39,577 nucleotides of DNA from Nocardiaceae bacterium (GCA_021372355.1 JAJFUQ010000212.1:1-39577); one strand, 5' to 3'; counted from the first letter of the stretch, positions 1 through 8,348 are shown. Made by a program: numbers and translations. Notes: generated from the letters alone by a model not told the origin.

Positions 1-204
1 GCCGACGACCTCGAAGCAGAACTGGACCACCCCACCTGGTGGGAACAAAACGTCGGACCCGACATCGCGGGTCCGACGCTCAACGACATCGCCATGGCCA
101 ACGACCCGGCACATCGGGAAGAGCTCAGGTCATTGAGGAGGCTGTACATGCAGCATCGACAAGTTCAAAACCTGAGGGAATGCCTTGAGCCACCACCGTT
201 TTGA
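1..204 (+). CDS. C-terminal fragment of an unknown protein
   Basis: Frame 1 is open from the first base to a TGA at 202-204, giving 67 residues. The visible part is acidic and Trp-bearing (a HPTWWEQN stretch), then turns basic and Arg-rich and ends in PPPF. The start lies outside the window. I recognise no family. The next gene on this strand begins 59 bases later, so this gene ends just before the histidine kinase promoter. The reading frame is supported only by the open frame and plausible composition. Confidence 0.5.
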   Translation, partial: ADDLEAELDHPTWWEQNVGPDIAGPTLNDIAMANDPAHREELRSLRRLYMQHRQVQNLRECLEPPPF

Positions 205-263
205 ACCGATTCACAGGACGGTGAGTTACTGATGGTCTTGGTACCGTGAGAGAGGGGTCCAAC

Positions 264-1514
264 GTGAGAACTGCGGCCACGACTGCCAAGGACACCACTG
301 CCAGCGCCGATCTCAATCGCGTGCGCATCGAGTTCGGGCTGCGCGGCGCCGACCTGCAGGTCGCCCTCCGCGTGGTGCTTGTCGCCTTTCTCGGCCTGAC
401 CTTGCTGACCAATCCGCCCAAGTCGTTCGCCCATATCACCTGGGCATTGGTCGGTGGCTATGCACTTTTCGCGGCTGCATTCGCTGTGTGGGCGTTGAAG
501 GTCCGCTCACGGACCTCGGGCTGGGTCGACCTGCTGTTATTCGTCGACCTCGGCGTCATGGCGTTGCTGACCCTGATCACCGGTACGAGCGCGAGGGATT
601 GGGGAGAAGACGCGAGTTGGGCCGCCGACATCATCACGAACGCACTCTTCGTTCTGCCGGTTCTCGCGTGTACTCAACTGCGGCCGTGGATCTGTGCATT
701 CGTCGTCGTCCCCACCGTCGGGACGTTCTTCCTGGCGAGCTGGATCACCCAGGACTCGAATTCGGAGCCATGGTCGTCGATCTTGCTGAGCACTCTGGCG
801 CTCGCCGGAGTGGGCCTTGCCGCGGTCGGCTTCTGCGCGATCCAGAGCTCGCGGGTGAAAACCATCAGCGGTCTCGTCTCGAGTCGAACCGCATTGCTTG
901 GCGAGGTGATGGGGATCGAATCGCGGGAGCGGCAGCAACTCTCCGAGCAGCTGCACGATGGCGCCCTGCAACTGGTACTGGCGGCGCGGATGGACGCGAA
1001 CAATCTCCGCGACGAGCCCGATCCGGACGCGGTGGAGCGAATCTTCAAGGCGCTCACCGAGTGTTCGAAACTGCTTCGAACGACGGTTTCGGAACTTCAT
1101 CCGGCTGTTCTGCAGGCGCTGGGTCTGTCTCGTGCATTGTCCGAGCTGGCGCGAACAACGCAGGCCCGGGGGATTGCGGTCGAACTCGACACTGCGGGGT
1201 GGACGGACGGACCGACGGAGGCCGACGGCTTGTTGTATGGCACCGCGCGAGAACTGCTGAGTAACGTCGTCAAGCATGCGGGCGCCACCACGGCGTATGT
1301 GACGATCGACCAAATGGACGGGCTCGCCCGACTGACGGTTGCCGACGACGGCGTCGGAATGTCGGACGCAGATCGCGAAAGAAGCCTCAAGGGCGGCCAT
1401 ATCGGACTGGCGTCCCACGAGCTCCGCCTCGTTGCTGCGGGCGGCAGCCTGTCGATCCATCCGAGATCGCCGTCGGGCACCGAAGTGCGAGTCGAACTCC
1501 CGCTCGAAGGCTGA
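264..1514 (+). CDS. membrane sensor histidine kinase, NarL/DesK type
   Basis: A 416-residue sensor kinase that would autophosphorylate on His and pass phosphate to a NarL-type regulator. About six hydrophobic segments fill roughly residues 30-195. The dimerisation box follows, with LSEQLHDGALQ placing the phospho-acceptor His near residue 231. The ATPase domain shows the N box (ELLSNVVKHAG, Asn near 333), ADDGVGM and a GHIGLASHE glycine box. GTG at 264 is preferred because GAGAGGGG lies just upstream; an in-frame GTG at 246 would add six residues. No extracellular sensor domain is evident, so the signal is probably sensed in the membrane region. The partner is probably the response regulator whose stop codon directly abuts this one. 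Confidence 0.9.
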   Translation: MRTAATTAKDTTASADLNRVRIEFGLRGADLQVALRVVLVAFLGLTLLTNPPKSFAHITWALVGGYALFAAAFAVWALKVRSRTSGWVDLLLFVDLGVMALLTLITGTSARDWGEDASWAADIITNALFVLPVLACTQLRPWICAFVVVPTVGTFFLASWITQDSNSEPWSSILLSTLALAGVGLAAVGFCAIQSSRVKTISGLVSSRTALLGEVMGIESRERQQLSEQLHDGALQLVLAARMDANNLRDEPDPDAVERIFKALTECSKLLRTTVSELHPAVLQALGLSRALSELARTTQARGIAVELDTAGWTDGPTEADGLLYGTARELLSNVVKHAGATTAYVTIDQMDGLARLTVADDGVGMSDADRERSLKGGHIGLASHELRLVAAGGSLSIHPRSPSGTEVRVELPLEG

Positions 1515-2153
1515 TCAGTCGAGCAGCTTGCGACGCATGGCCTCGGCCACGGCGGCACCGCGGTCGGCGACGCCGAGCTTTTCGTACAGACGCTGGACGT
1601 GTGTCTTCACCGTCGACGGTGCGAGGAACATGTGCTTGCCCATCGCAGGGATCGACATGCCCTTCGCGATGTATCCGAGGACTTCCTTCTCGCGCTCGCT
1701 CAGCGACGGCCCGAAAGGCTCCTGGCGTTTGCGAACCTCGCCGATGAGTCCCATCGCAAGCGCCGGGGGAAGAACGTCTTTGCCCTTCGAGACGTCGATA
1801 ACGGCGTTGATGATCTCGAGTCGGCTCGATTCCTTCGGAAGGAAGCCGGCGGCACCGTCTTGCAGGGCCTGGTAAACGACCTCGGACTCATCATGCGCCG
1901 ACAGCAGCAGGACCCGCGTCTTGAGGGCATCGCGCTTCACCGCGGAGGCGACGCCAATGCCATCGATATCGGGCATCTTGTAGTCGACAAGCGCGACGTC
2001 GGGTGCGTGCTCGCGGATGAGGTCGAGCGCTTCGCGTCCGTTGTCCGCGGTGCCGACGACCTCGATTTGCGGACTCGTACCGAGCGCCCGAACGACGCCA
2101 TCACGGAACAAGGGATGGTCGTCTGCCACGATTACCCGCACTTTGCCGGTCAT
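1515..2153 (-). CDS. NarL/FixJ-family response regulator
   Basis: A 212-residue DNA-binding response regulator. The receiver domain (about 5-120) has the acidic pair D11/D12, phospho-acceptor D57 in ALVDYKMPD and conserved K107 in FLPKE. The LuxR-type helix-turn-helix (about 149-211) begins LSEREKEVL and carries the recognition stretch STVKTHVQRLYEKLGV. The ATG at 2151-2153 overlaps the TGA of the upstream TetR gene as ATGA, which fixes the start and implies translational coupling. Its stop touches the stop of the histidine kinase on the other strand, so kinase and regulator are convergent rather than in one operon. Pairing with that kinase is inferred from position. Confidence 0.92.
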   Translation of the reverse strand: MTGKVRVIVADDHPLFRDGVVRALGTSPQIEVVGTADNGREALDLIREHAPDVALVDYKMPDIDGIGVASAVKRDALKTRVLLLSAHDESEVVYQALQDGAAGFLPKESSRLEIINAVIDVSKGKDVLPPALAMGLIGEVRKRQEPFGPSLSEREKEVLGYIAKGMSIPAMGKHMFLAPSTVKTHVQRLYEKLGVADRGAAVAEAMRRKLLD

Positions 2154-2839
2154 GTGATCAGCTTTGCAGCGGCGGCGATCGGGCGGTCGGGATCGATCGA
2201 AATTCCGTGTGCCCGGGCGTGCCCATCGATCTGGTACCAGATCGACTTGCTGATGACGGTGACAAGATCGTCCGCACCGGGAGAGCGGGGCGTGCGCTGT
2301 AGCCACGCGTGAACGGTGCCGTGAACAAAGCTGATGAGGCCGAGCACCAAGGGTTCCACCGACGCCTCTTCGGCGTCGGTCAAAGACACTGCGAACGCAG
2401 CGGCGCCAATCCGGATCATGGTGGTCACGCCCGCGGTGAGTTCTCCGACAGTCCCGGCGAGGTCGCCGCTACGGCTCATCGCCGCGCGTTCGGCGACGAG
2501 GTGCAGCTTCGGGTGTTCGTCGGCCCACTGCACATACGCGCTGACGATGTTGCGAATCGCATCGGAGACCGATCCGTTTGCGGAGATGTAGGGCTGCAGG
2601 CGGGCGCCCAAGCCTGCGAGCACGTGTGCCCGCAGCGACCGGTCGAGGTCTGCTTTGTCGGTGAAGTGGCGGTAGATGACGGTGCGGCCGACGCCGGCTT
2701 CATGTCCGATCTGCTGCACATGGATGTCGGCCCCGAGCGGCTCGCGCTCGAGAACCGCGACTGCGGCATCGAGGATCTTCGTCCGGCGCTCGGTGTTGTG
2801 CGTTTCCCACCGCGTGCGTCTGCCGTCCTCCTCCGTCAT
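2150..2839 (-). CDS. TetR-family transcriptional regulator
   Basis: A 229-residue one-component repressor type. The N-terminal helix-turn-helix (about 15-65) reads TKILDAAVAVL, then HEAGVGRTVIYRHFTDKADL. The C-terminal helical domain would bind a small ligand that I cannot name. ATG 2839 was chosen because the TetR domain begins right after it; the longer frame overlaps the upstream gene. It lies 22 bases after the AurF-like oxygenase gene and overlaps the response regulator by ATGA, so the three are probably cotranscribed. A perfect palindrome before the AurF gene is a plausible binding site. No strong ribosome site is visible. Confidence 0.88.
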   Translation of the reverse strand: MTEEDGRRTRWETHNTERRTKILDAAVAVLEREPLGADIHVQQIGHEAGVGRTVIYRHFTDKADLDRSLRAHVLAGLGARLQPYISANGSVSDAIRNIVSAYVQWADEHPKLHLVAERAAMSRSGDLAGTVGELTAGVTTMIRIGAAAFAVSLTDAEEASVEPLVLGLISFVHGTVHAWLQRTPRSPGADDLVTVISKSIWYQIDGHARAHGISIDPDRPIAAAAKLIT

Positions 2840-2861
2840 GGAGCAGACATTAGACCAGTGA

Positions 2862-3845
2862 TCACGCAGACCGAGCATGCTGCGACAAGATGGCAAGTCG
2901 CTCCGGCTCGCCGCGGTAGCGCGACGGACGGCCGCTGATCCCCATCAGCTTCCACACCCGGCGGGACACCGGATTCATCAGCCCGATGTCTCGGGCCAAG
3001 GCGCGAGCGTCGGAGAACATCTCCGGCCGTCGGGCTTTGGCCTCGGCGCTGTGCCGGAAGGCCTGTCGCACGACGCGCTGCGGCACCCCAGCATCGGTGG
3101 TGATCTCGCGAGTCGGATAGACGATCAGCTCGGACGCGACACGCATGGTGATGGGGAACAACACCGATAGCAGCGTCTTCCGGACCGGATCGAGATGCGG
3201 CACACGCTCGTTGAGGTACGTGTGGGCGAACGAGATGTGTCGCGCTTCCTCGGCGATGTGAATCTGCATGATCCGCTCCAGCAACGGATGCTGCTCCTTG
3301 CCGGTGCGCAGGATCGACTTCTGAACGTGGTCGATCGGCTCCTCGCCGACGAGCACCATCGTGAAGAACCACTCCGGGAATACCGTCGCGACCAGCGGGA
3401 TCAACGGCCCGAGCAGGCGGACGCTCTGCCGCATCCCAGGGACGTCCATCCCGCTTCGATTGACGAATTCCTGGAACATCTGGGTGTGGTGGGTTTCCTC
3501 GGTCGCCTCGTGCGTGCAGTACCGGAACTCGGGCGAGCCGTTGGGCAGGGCGAAGACGTACTGCATGAGACCCCGGATGAGCAGGTTCTCGAATTGGAGC
3601 CCGACCTTCACGACGTTGGCTTGCCGCCACAGCCCGATGGCCACCCGTTGTTCGGGTGACAGCGACCGATACCACGCGCTCGATCCCAGCGGGTCCACGT
3701 CGGGAAGCTCCCATCGGGGATCGTCGGGATTGATGGCGAACTTCGGATTGTCCCAATCGATGTCTGCGAAGGCATCGAAGTGGGTGTGCACAGATCCTTC
3801 GGACAGGGTGCGCAGGATCTGGTCATAAGACGGTGCAACGGTCAT
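2862..3845 (-). CDS. AurF-like di-iron oxygenase
   Basis: A 327-residue protein resembling the AurF family, non-haem di-iron enzymes that include p-aminobenzoate N-oxygenases. Candidate metal ligands are E86 (FENLL), the ATEETHHTQMF stretch with E116/E117 and H119/H120, and EEARHISFAH with E199/E200 and H203, in the spacing of a ferritin-like four-helix fold. The substrate cannot be inferred; many family members act on fatty acyl or aromatic compounds. ATG 3845 is preferred because GGAGG lies five bases upstream; TTG 3857 overlaps that site. It is followed by TetR and response regulator genes and preceded 75 bases away by the LLM oxidoreductase on the same strand. Confidence 0.82.
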   Translation of the reverse strand: MTVAPSYDQILRTLSEGSVHTHFDAFADIDWDNPKFAINPDDPRWELPDVDPLGSSAWYRSLSPEQRVAIGLWRQANVVKVGLQFENLLIRGLMQYVFALPNGSPEFRYCTHEATEETHHTQMFQEFVNRSGMDVPGMRQSVRLLGPLIPLVATVFPEWFFTMVLVGEEPIDHVQKSILRTGKEQHPLLERIMQIHIAEEARHISFAHTYLNERVPHLDPVRKTLLSVLFPITMRVASELIVYPTREITTDAGVPQRVVRQAFRHSAEAKARRPEMFSDARALARDIGLMNPVSRRVWKLMGISGRPSRYRGEPERLAILSQHARSA

Positions 3846-3861
3846 GGTTGCCTCCAAGGCA

Positions 3862-3875
3862 TGACATCGATGTCA
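3862..3875 (-). promoter_or_regulatory. perfect 14-bp palindrome, candidate TetR operator
   Basis: TGACATCGATGTCA is a perfect palindrome lying 17 bases before the AurF-like ATG. An imperfect second copy, ACATCGTGTCA, follows at 3887-3897. Size and symmetry suit a TetR dimer. The obvious candidate protein is the TetR encoded two genes along, which would then control its own operon. The assignment is inferred. Confidence 0.55.
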
Positions 3876-3920
3876 CGGTTATCGCTACATCGTGTCACGC
3901 ATAAACTGGAGTGGCAAGGG

Positions 3921-4991
3921 TCACGCCGGTGTGAACTTCTCCCCGCGGATCGCCGCGATCCGTCGCAGCTGGTCGACCTGCGCTGCACCGCCGGTGGCGA
4001 CCGGAATCAAGATCAACGTGTCCACGCCGGACTTCTCGAACGCCGCCAGTCGTTCTCGCACGACGTCGACTGGGCCGCAAATGCAGGTGAGGTCGATGAG
4101 TTCGGTAGGTAGCGCGGCCGCCGCCTCGTCCTTGCGGCCGGAGAGGTAGAGGTCTTGCACGCGCTCGGCCGCCTCGCCGAATCCGTAGCGCGCGGCGAGT
4201 TCGGCGTAGAAGTTGTTGTTCTTCGGACCCATTCCGCCGACGTACAGCGCCATGACCGGCCGCATAGCGTCGCGAGCTGCGTCGATGTCGTCGTCGACCC
4301 GGATCGGCACCTGCGGACACACCGCGACGTCTGCGGGGTTCCGTCCAACTCGACGGGCGCCTTCGTGCAAGGGCTCACACAGAGACTCGACATGCTCAGG
4401 GGAGAAGAACGTCGGAATCCAGCCGTCCGCGATCTCTCCGGTCAACGCCACGTTCTTGGGACCCAACGTTGCGAGATAGATCGGAATCGGCTGCTGGACC
4501 GGCCCGATGGTCAGCTTCAGCGCCTTACCCTTGCCGCCCGGAAGCGGTAGCTGCACACATTCGCCCTGGTAGTTGACTCGCTCCCGGGCCAAAGCCATTC
4601 GAACGACCTCGAGGTACTCGCGAGTGCGCTGCAGCGGGCGTGCGTACGGAGTGCCGTACCACCCCTCGGACACCTGCGGCCCGGACAGCCCGAGCCCGAG
4701 GATCAATCGCCCATCCGACAGCGTGTCCAGCGTGGCCGCTGCCATGGCGGTCGCGGTGGCCGGCCGCGCCGGGATCTGAATGATCGCCGTACCGAGTCGG
4801 ATCGTCGTGGTGGCGGCGGCCAGCCAGCCGAGGACGCTCACCGCGTCCGAACCGTAAGCCTCCGCGACCCACAGTGAATCGAATCCCAGGCGTTCCGCTT
4901 CGACCGCAACTTCACGCTGGTCGTCCTTGGTGAATCCGAGACCCCAATACGCGACGCTGACACCGAGCTTCATTCGGTCATTCTCGGTCAT
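3921..4991 (-). CDS. LLM-class F420-dependent oxidoreductase
   Basis: A 356-residue TIM-barrel flavin/F420 oxidoreductase of the luciferase-like family. Family hallmarks are the N-terminal LGVSVAYWG strand, DSLWVAEAYGSDA, the TTTIRLGTAIIQIPARPA strand and the DTLSDGRLILGLGLSGP loop near residues 85-110. It probably transfers hydride with F420 or FMN; the substrate is unknown. Its ATG at 4989-4991 overlaps the stop of the SnoaL-like gene as ATGA, so it is the third gene of a tightly coupled set. The C-terminal half is normal and I see no truncation. It resembles mycobacterial F420-dependent oxidoreductases of the Rv3520c type, by recollection of the family only. Confidence 0.88.
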   Translation of the reverse strand: MTENDRMKLGVSVAYWGLGFTKDDQREVAVEAERLGFDSLWVAEAYGSDAVSVLGWLAAATTTIRLGTAIIQIPARPATATAMAAATLDTLSDGRLILGLGLSGPQVSEGWYGTPYARPLQRTREYLEVVRMALARERVNYQGECVQLPLPGGKGKALKLTIGPVQQPIPIYLATLGPKNVALTGEIADGWIPTFFSPEHVESLCEPLHEGARRVGRNPADVAVCPQVPIRVDDDIDAARDAMRPVMALYVGGMGPKNNNFYAELAARYGFGEAAERVQDLYLSGRKDEAAAALPTELIDLTCICGPVDVVRERLAAFEKSGVDTLILIPVATGGAAQVDQLRRIAAIRGEKFTPA

Positions 4992-5365
4992 CGGGCACGC
5001 GCGTCGGCTGCGATCTGTTGACCCACCGCCTCGGCAACGGCGGCCAACGCTTTCAGCGGCCGGACCATGACGGTCAGGTCCGCGACGGTGCCATCGGTGC
5101 CGTAGCGGACCAGGTCGATGCCTTCGAGTTGCAGATCGCCGACGCGTGCGGTGAATCGCAGCATTTCCTCCGCGCCGTCACGCAGCTCGGCGATGTAGCG
5201 AAAGTCCTCGAAGACTTCGAACACGGCATTCAAGACGGTAAGCGTCTGCTCGCGGCCGCGGTACGTGGTGAACACGGCGGGGCTGTGAAACTCGACGTCC
5301 GAGGCGAGGACCGCCGCGATCCGGGCCGGGTCACCGCTTTCGACCGCGGAGCGAAAGTTCGTCAT
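4988..5365 (-). CDS. SnoaL/NTF2-like small protein
   Basis: A 125-residue protein with the layout of the NTF2-like (SnoaL) cone fold: an N-terminal helix with SGDPARIAAVLASDVEFHSP, then FTTYRGREQTLTVL, FRYIAELRDG and a C-terminal ADLTVMVRPLKAL strand. Members act as isomerases, dehydratases, cyclases or lone ligand-binding domains, so activity cannot be fixed. The start ATG overlaps the stop of the MpaB-family gene and its own stop overlaps the next ATG, so it sits between two ATGA junctions. That makes it a likely partner in the same reaction sequence. Confidence 0.75.
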   Translation of the reverse strand: MTNFRSAVESGDPARIAAVLASDVEFHSPAVFTTYRGREQTLTVLNAVFEVFEDFRYIAELRDGAEEMLRFTARVGDLQLEGIDLVRYGTDGTVADLTVMVRPLKALAAVAEAVGQQIAADARAR

Positions 5366-6579
5366 GCGGCGCGAGTGACGTGGGCGGCCGATTCGCCGAT
5401 GGTCGGACGTTCGCCGATCATCGTCTCCATCAGATCCTGCATCTCGCGCCAGCCGCGCTCGGCCGCTCGATCCTGGCCGCCGGGAAGCGCGAGCGCTGCC
5501 GTCGACCGCACGACGTTGATCGGGAAGCGGATGATCGGGTACCACGGCGGAACGTAGGCGGGCAGGCCGAGCGTCCGCATGGCCTTGGGGCCGAGCAGCA
5601 TCTGTGTGACCGAGAGGTGCTGGTTCTTGGCGATGCGCCGACGCAGCCACTGGAAATGCTTGTAGTTCCACTTCAGCGGGTCTTCGGCCATGGGCTTGGA
5701 CAGCATCTGTGTGGTCTCGTCGGGGTTCGACAGCGCGGCCAGGGTATTGGCGAGGAGAGCGACCGCTTCACGCATGTTGTGCGGAAGCCACTCTTCGTCG
5801 ACGCCGATGAGCCAACCCACGTAGCGCGTCATGTGCGCGACGGCCTCGCTGTCGCTGGGGGAGGCGAAGATGCCCATCGCGAGCCCGCCGAGTCCTGGAG
5901 CGATGAGCGCGCCGAGCAGTGTTGCGAGCATGTCGGTCTGGTTGACCGGGATCCCCCAGTCCTCGGTACGCCAGTCCGGCATCTCTTGGACGTACCGGCG
6001 AACCATGGCGTGGATCAGGCGGACGCGAAGCGTCGACTTGAAGCCGATGCCCTGCGGGTGGAGTCCGTCGTCGTGCATGAGGTCCATCGCCCACTGCATC
6101 GTCTCGGCGAACCGCCGGTTCGAACCCTTTTTCAGCGCGCCAGTGCGGAGCAGTGTCTTGTTGAAGCCGGAGAACATGTATCCACCGAGCAGCGACACGT
6201 CGCGCGCGACGTACAGGCCGTCGGCGCCTCCGGATCGAAACGCGCGTTGCGCCTTACGGATCTTGCGCCAGTCGACCCAGTCTGGGGTGTTCTCGACCTG
6301 CTCGAACAGTTCGCGCAGCGGTTCTGGCGCGTTCGGCACGCTGTCGATTCCCTGCTCGAGGGCCTGTTCGAACATGCGGCGACCCTGGCCCATTCCGACC
6401 GAATGCATCCACGCGACGACCTGGTCCATCGGCTCGTCACCCACCAGCAGGGATTCGCCGAGGCGCTGCCATTGCTCGTCGGTGAGACGTTCGGCGCCGA
6501 CGAGGTTGGCGAAGAATTGCACGAGCCCCGGAATCGGAACCGGATGGCTGGGATGACGAGTCGGAACGGCTGCGTTCAT
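5362..6579 (-). CDS. MpaB/DUF2236-family haem oxygenase, Lcp-like
   Basis: A 405-residue member of the DUF2236 family, which includes the rubber-cleaving latex clearing protein (b-type haem dioxygenase) and MpaB. The conserved core is visible: STLRVRLIHAMVRRY near 182-196 with the probable haem ligand H190, VNQTDMLATLLG near 212-223, and YVGWLIGVDEEWLP. There is no Tat or Sec signal, unlike secreted Lcp enzymes, so a cytoplasmic substrate is likely. ATG 6579 has AAAGGAG upstream. The length matches the family. It leads the ATGA-coupled set and faces a divergent TetR gene, an arrangement like lcp with its TetR regulator. Confidence 0.82.
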   Translation of the reverse strand: MNAAVPTRHPSHPVPIPGLVQFFANLVGAERLTDEQWQRLGESLLVGDEPMDQVVAWMHSVGMGQGRRMFEQALEQGIDSVPNAPEPLRELFEQVENTPDWVDWRKIRKAQRAFRSGGADGLYVARDVSLLGGYMFSGFNKTLLRTGALKKGSNRRFAETMQWAMDLMHDDGLHPQGIGFKSTLRVRLIHAMVRRYVQEMPDWRTEDWGIPVNQTDMLATLLGALIAPGLGGLAMGIFASPSDSEAVAHMTRYVGWLIGVDEEWLPHNMREAVALLANTLAALSNPDETTQMLSKPMAEDPLKWNYKHFQWLRRRIAKNQHLSVTQMLLGPKAMRTLGLPAYVPPWYPIIRFPINVVRSTAALALPGGQDRAAERGWREMQDLMETMIGERPTIGESAAHVTRAA

Positions 6580-6605
6580 GCGCTGCTCTCCTTTGAGCGG
6601 ACGTA

Positions 6606-6627
6606 TTGGATAACGCCTGTGTTCCAA
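6606..6627. promoter_or_regulatory. 22-bp inverted repeat between MpaB and TetR genes
   Basis: The 22-bp element starts TTGGATAAC and ends GTGTTCCAA, matching at 7 of 11 symmetric positions. It lies in the 75-bp divergent spacer, 27 bases before both the MpaB-family ATG and the TetR ATG. Size and position fit an operator bound by the adjacent TetR and controlling both directions. This is inferred. Confidence 0.5.
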
Positions 6628-6654
6628 AGGTAGGTCCGGAGTAAACTGCCGTCA

Positions 6655-7320
6655 ATGGGGCGCGCGGAAGTTGTTCGGGATTACGGCGGTGTCAGTGCCG
6701 ACGACCGTCGCGCCGAGCGGCGCCGCAAACTGCTCGACGCGGGCCGTCGGCTCTGGGGCGAATCCGGCATCGCTGAGGTCACGGTGCGCGGCGTATGCAC
6801 TGCCTCCGGTCTTACGCCGCGCTACTTCTACGAGCAGTTCGACAATCGGGAAGCGCTGCTCGTTGCCATCTCGGACGAGGTCTTCAGCGAACTCGTCGCG
6901 GTGCTTCTCACCGTCGGACTCGGCGAGCAGGGCCGTCTCGAGCAGCGACTTCGGGCGTCCTTCAAGGCATTTCTCGATCTCGTCGAAGGCGACCCACACG
7001 TCCACCGCATCGTCGACAGCGACGTCACCGGAGTTCCGGGGCTCGTCGAGCGCCGGCGGCGATTCCTCGACACCATCACCGAGCTCGTGCTGGAGCACGG
7101 GCCCGGCCTGATCGACTCGTTGCCGTCTGATCCGGCTCTGGTCCGTCGTGGCGCGGTCTTCATTGTCGGTGGCGTCAATCAGGTCATCGAATCGTGGCTG
7201 CACGATCCGGACGGTGCGACGACAGCGGAGGTCGCCGAATCCTGCGCAGCAATGTGCCTCGCCGTGGTGCGGACCGACCTCAGAGACGAGTCCGGACCGG
7301 CCCGTCCGTCTCGCGCATGA
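6655..7320 (+). CDS. TetR-family transcriptional regulator
   Basis: A 221-residue TetR-type repressor. The helix-turn-helix occupies about residues 18-65 (RRKLLDAGRRLWGESG, then VCTASGLTPRYFYEQFDNREAL). The rest is an alpha-helical ligand-binding domain. It is divergent from the MpaB-family oxygenase and very probably regulates it. Its 3' end overlaps the 3' end of the convergent AraC gene by 41 bp. The start is ATG 6655, at the beginning of the conserved domain; no convincing Shine-Dalgarno is present. Confidence 0.88.
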   Translation: MGRAEVVRDYGGVSADDRRAERRRKLLDAGRRLWGESGIAEVTVRGVCTASGLTPRYFYEQFDNREALLVAISDEVFSELVAVLLTVGLGEQGRLEQRLRASFKAFLDLVEGDPHVHRIVDSDVTGVPGLVERRRRFLDTITELVLEHGPGLIDSLPSDPALVRRGAVFIVGGVNQVIESWLHDPDGATTAEVAESCAAMCLAVVRTDLRDESGPARPSRA

Positions 7321-8335
7321 ATCGCGCCGGTGTCGTACCGGTCCACCGCTTGAAGGCATTGATGAAACTCGACGCCTCGGCGTAGCCGAGTCGAACGGCC
7401 ACATCATCAACGGACAATGCGCCAGTGACGAGGAGTTCCTCGGCCAGCGTCCGGTGCACCTCGTCAGTCAGCTGCCGAAAGCTGGTGTTCTCCTCTTCGA
7501 GACGGCGGCGAAGCGTGCGTTCGCTCATGGTCAGCGCTCGAGCGACCCGGCCGATCGTGTGCTGACTGCCGTCGATCTTGACCAGCTGTTCCCGGACCAA
7601 CCGTGCGACCCCGGAGCGACTTCGGCGACGCATCACCAATTCCTCGCACTGCGCTTCGCACATCGCGACGGTCATCGGGCTGGCCTGCGGAAGCGGTAGG
7701 GCCAGGAGATCGGCGGAGAAAGTCGCCGAGGTCTGGGCCGCACCGTATTGCGGGGTGACGGCGAAAAGTTCGACCTCTGGCATCGATTCGCGCGCGGGAA
7801 AACCGAACGACAGCGTTTCGAGCGGGAGTTGCGTGCCGACGATGTCGGACATGACCATCGCCATCGAGGTCAGGTCTCGAACGGTGAGAAACTCGGCGAC
7901 GGGTCCGGAGATATCCGGCAAAGCGAGCTTCAGGCTTGCGGTGCGGCCCGAGATCTCGATCGTTGGCAGGCAGAACGCGAACGACAATTCGAAATAGCGC
8001 GCGGCGACGCGAACCGCATCACCGAGAGTCGGGCTCGTGAGGCACGCGAAGCCGAAGATTCCCAGCATGCTCGCGTGGTACTTCGCGCCGATCGAGAGTC
8101 CAAGCCCGGGTGGATAGTCGAGGAGTCGGAGCAGGTTTCCGACGACGACGAGTTCCTGCCGCGCGCCGACCATTCGTTCGCCATTGGCGAGGTCCGGTTC
8201 GGTGAGGCCGGAGCCGTCGAGAAGATCATCGGGGCTCAGCCCGTGCTCGACTCCGCAGTCGACCAGAAGGCCGACGCTCGCGGGATTCCGTGGGAAATCC
8301 CAGTGCGGAACCTCGGCGGCGGCGAACACAGGCAC
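7280..8335 (-). CDS. AraC-family regulator with arabinose-binding-type N domain
   Basis: A 351-residue activator. The N-terminal two-thirds (about 20-190) resembles the AraC-type ligand domain of the VirS/OruR group. The C-terminal AraC DNA-binding domain (about 235-340) carries SERTLRRRLEEENTSFRQL and VAVRLGYAEASSFINAFKRWTG. The start is GTG 8335. It is divergent from an aldehyde dehydrogenase and hydrolase pair, the usual arrangement for such activators and similar to mycobacterial virS facing the mymA operon. Regulation of that pair is inferred. Confidence 0.88.
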   Translation of the reverse strand: MPVFAAAEVPHWDFPRNPASVGLLVDCGVEHGLSPDDLLDGSGLTEPDLANGERMVGARQELVVVGNLLRLLDYPPGLGLSIGAKYHASMLGIFGFACLTSPTLGDAVRVAARYFELSFAFCLPTIEISGRTASLKLALPDISGPVAEFLTVRDLTSMAMVMSDIVGTQLPLETLSFGFPARESMPEVELFAVTPQYGAAQTSATFSADLLALPLPQASPMTVAMCEAQCEELVMRRRSRSGVARLVREQLVKIDGSQHTIGRVARALTMSERTLRRRLEEENTSFRQLTDEVHRTLAEELLVTGALSVDDVAVRLGYAEASSFINAFKRWTGTTPARFMRETDGPVRTRL

Positions 8336-8348
8336 GTCGACATCTTAT

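Noticed and set aside
6118..6132. Sequence resembling a tRNA T-loop (GGTTCGAACC)
   Set aside because: It lies inside the MpaB-family coding region and no cloverleaf surrounds it.
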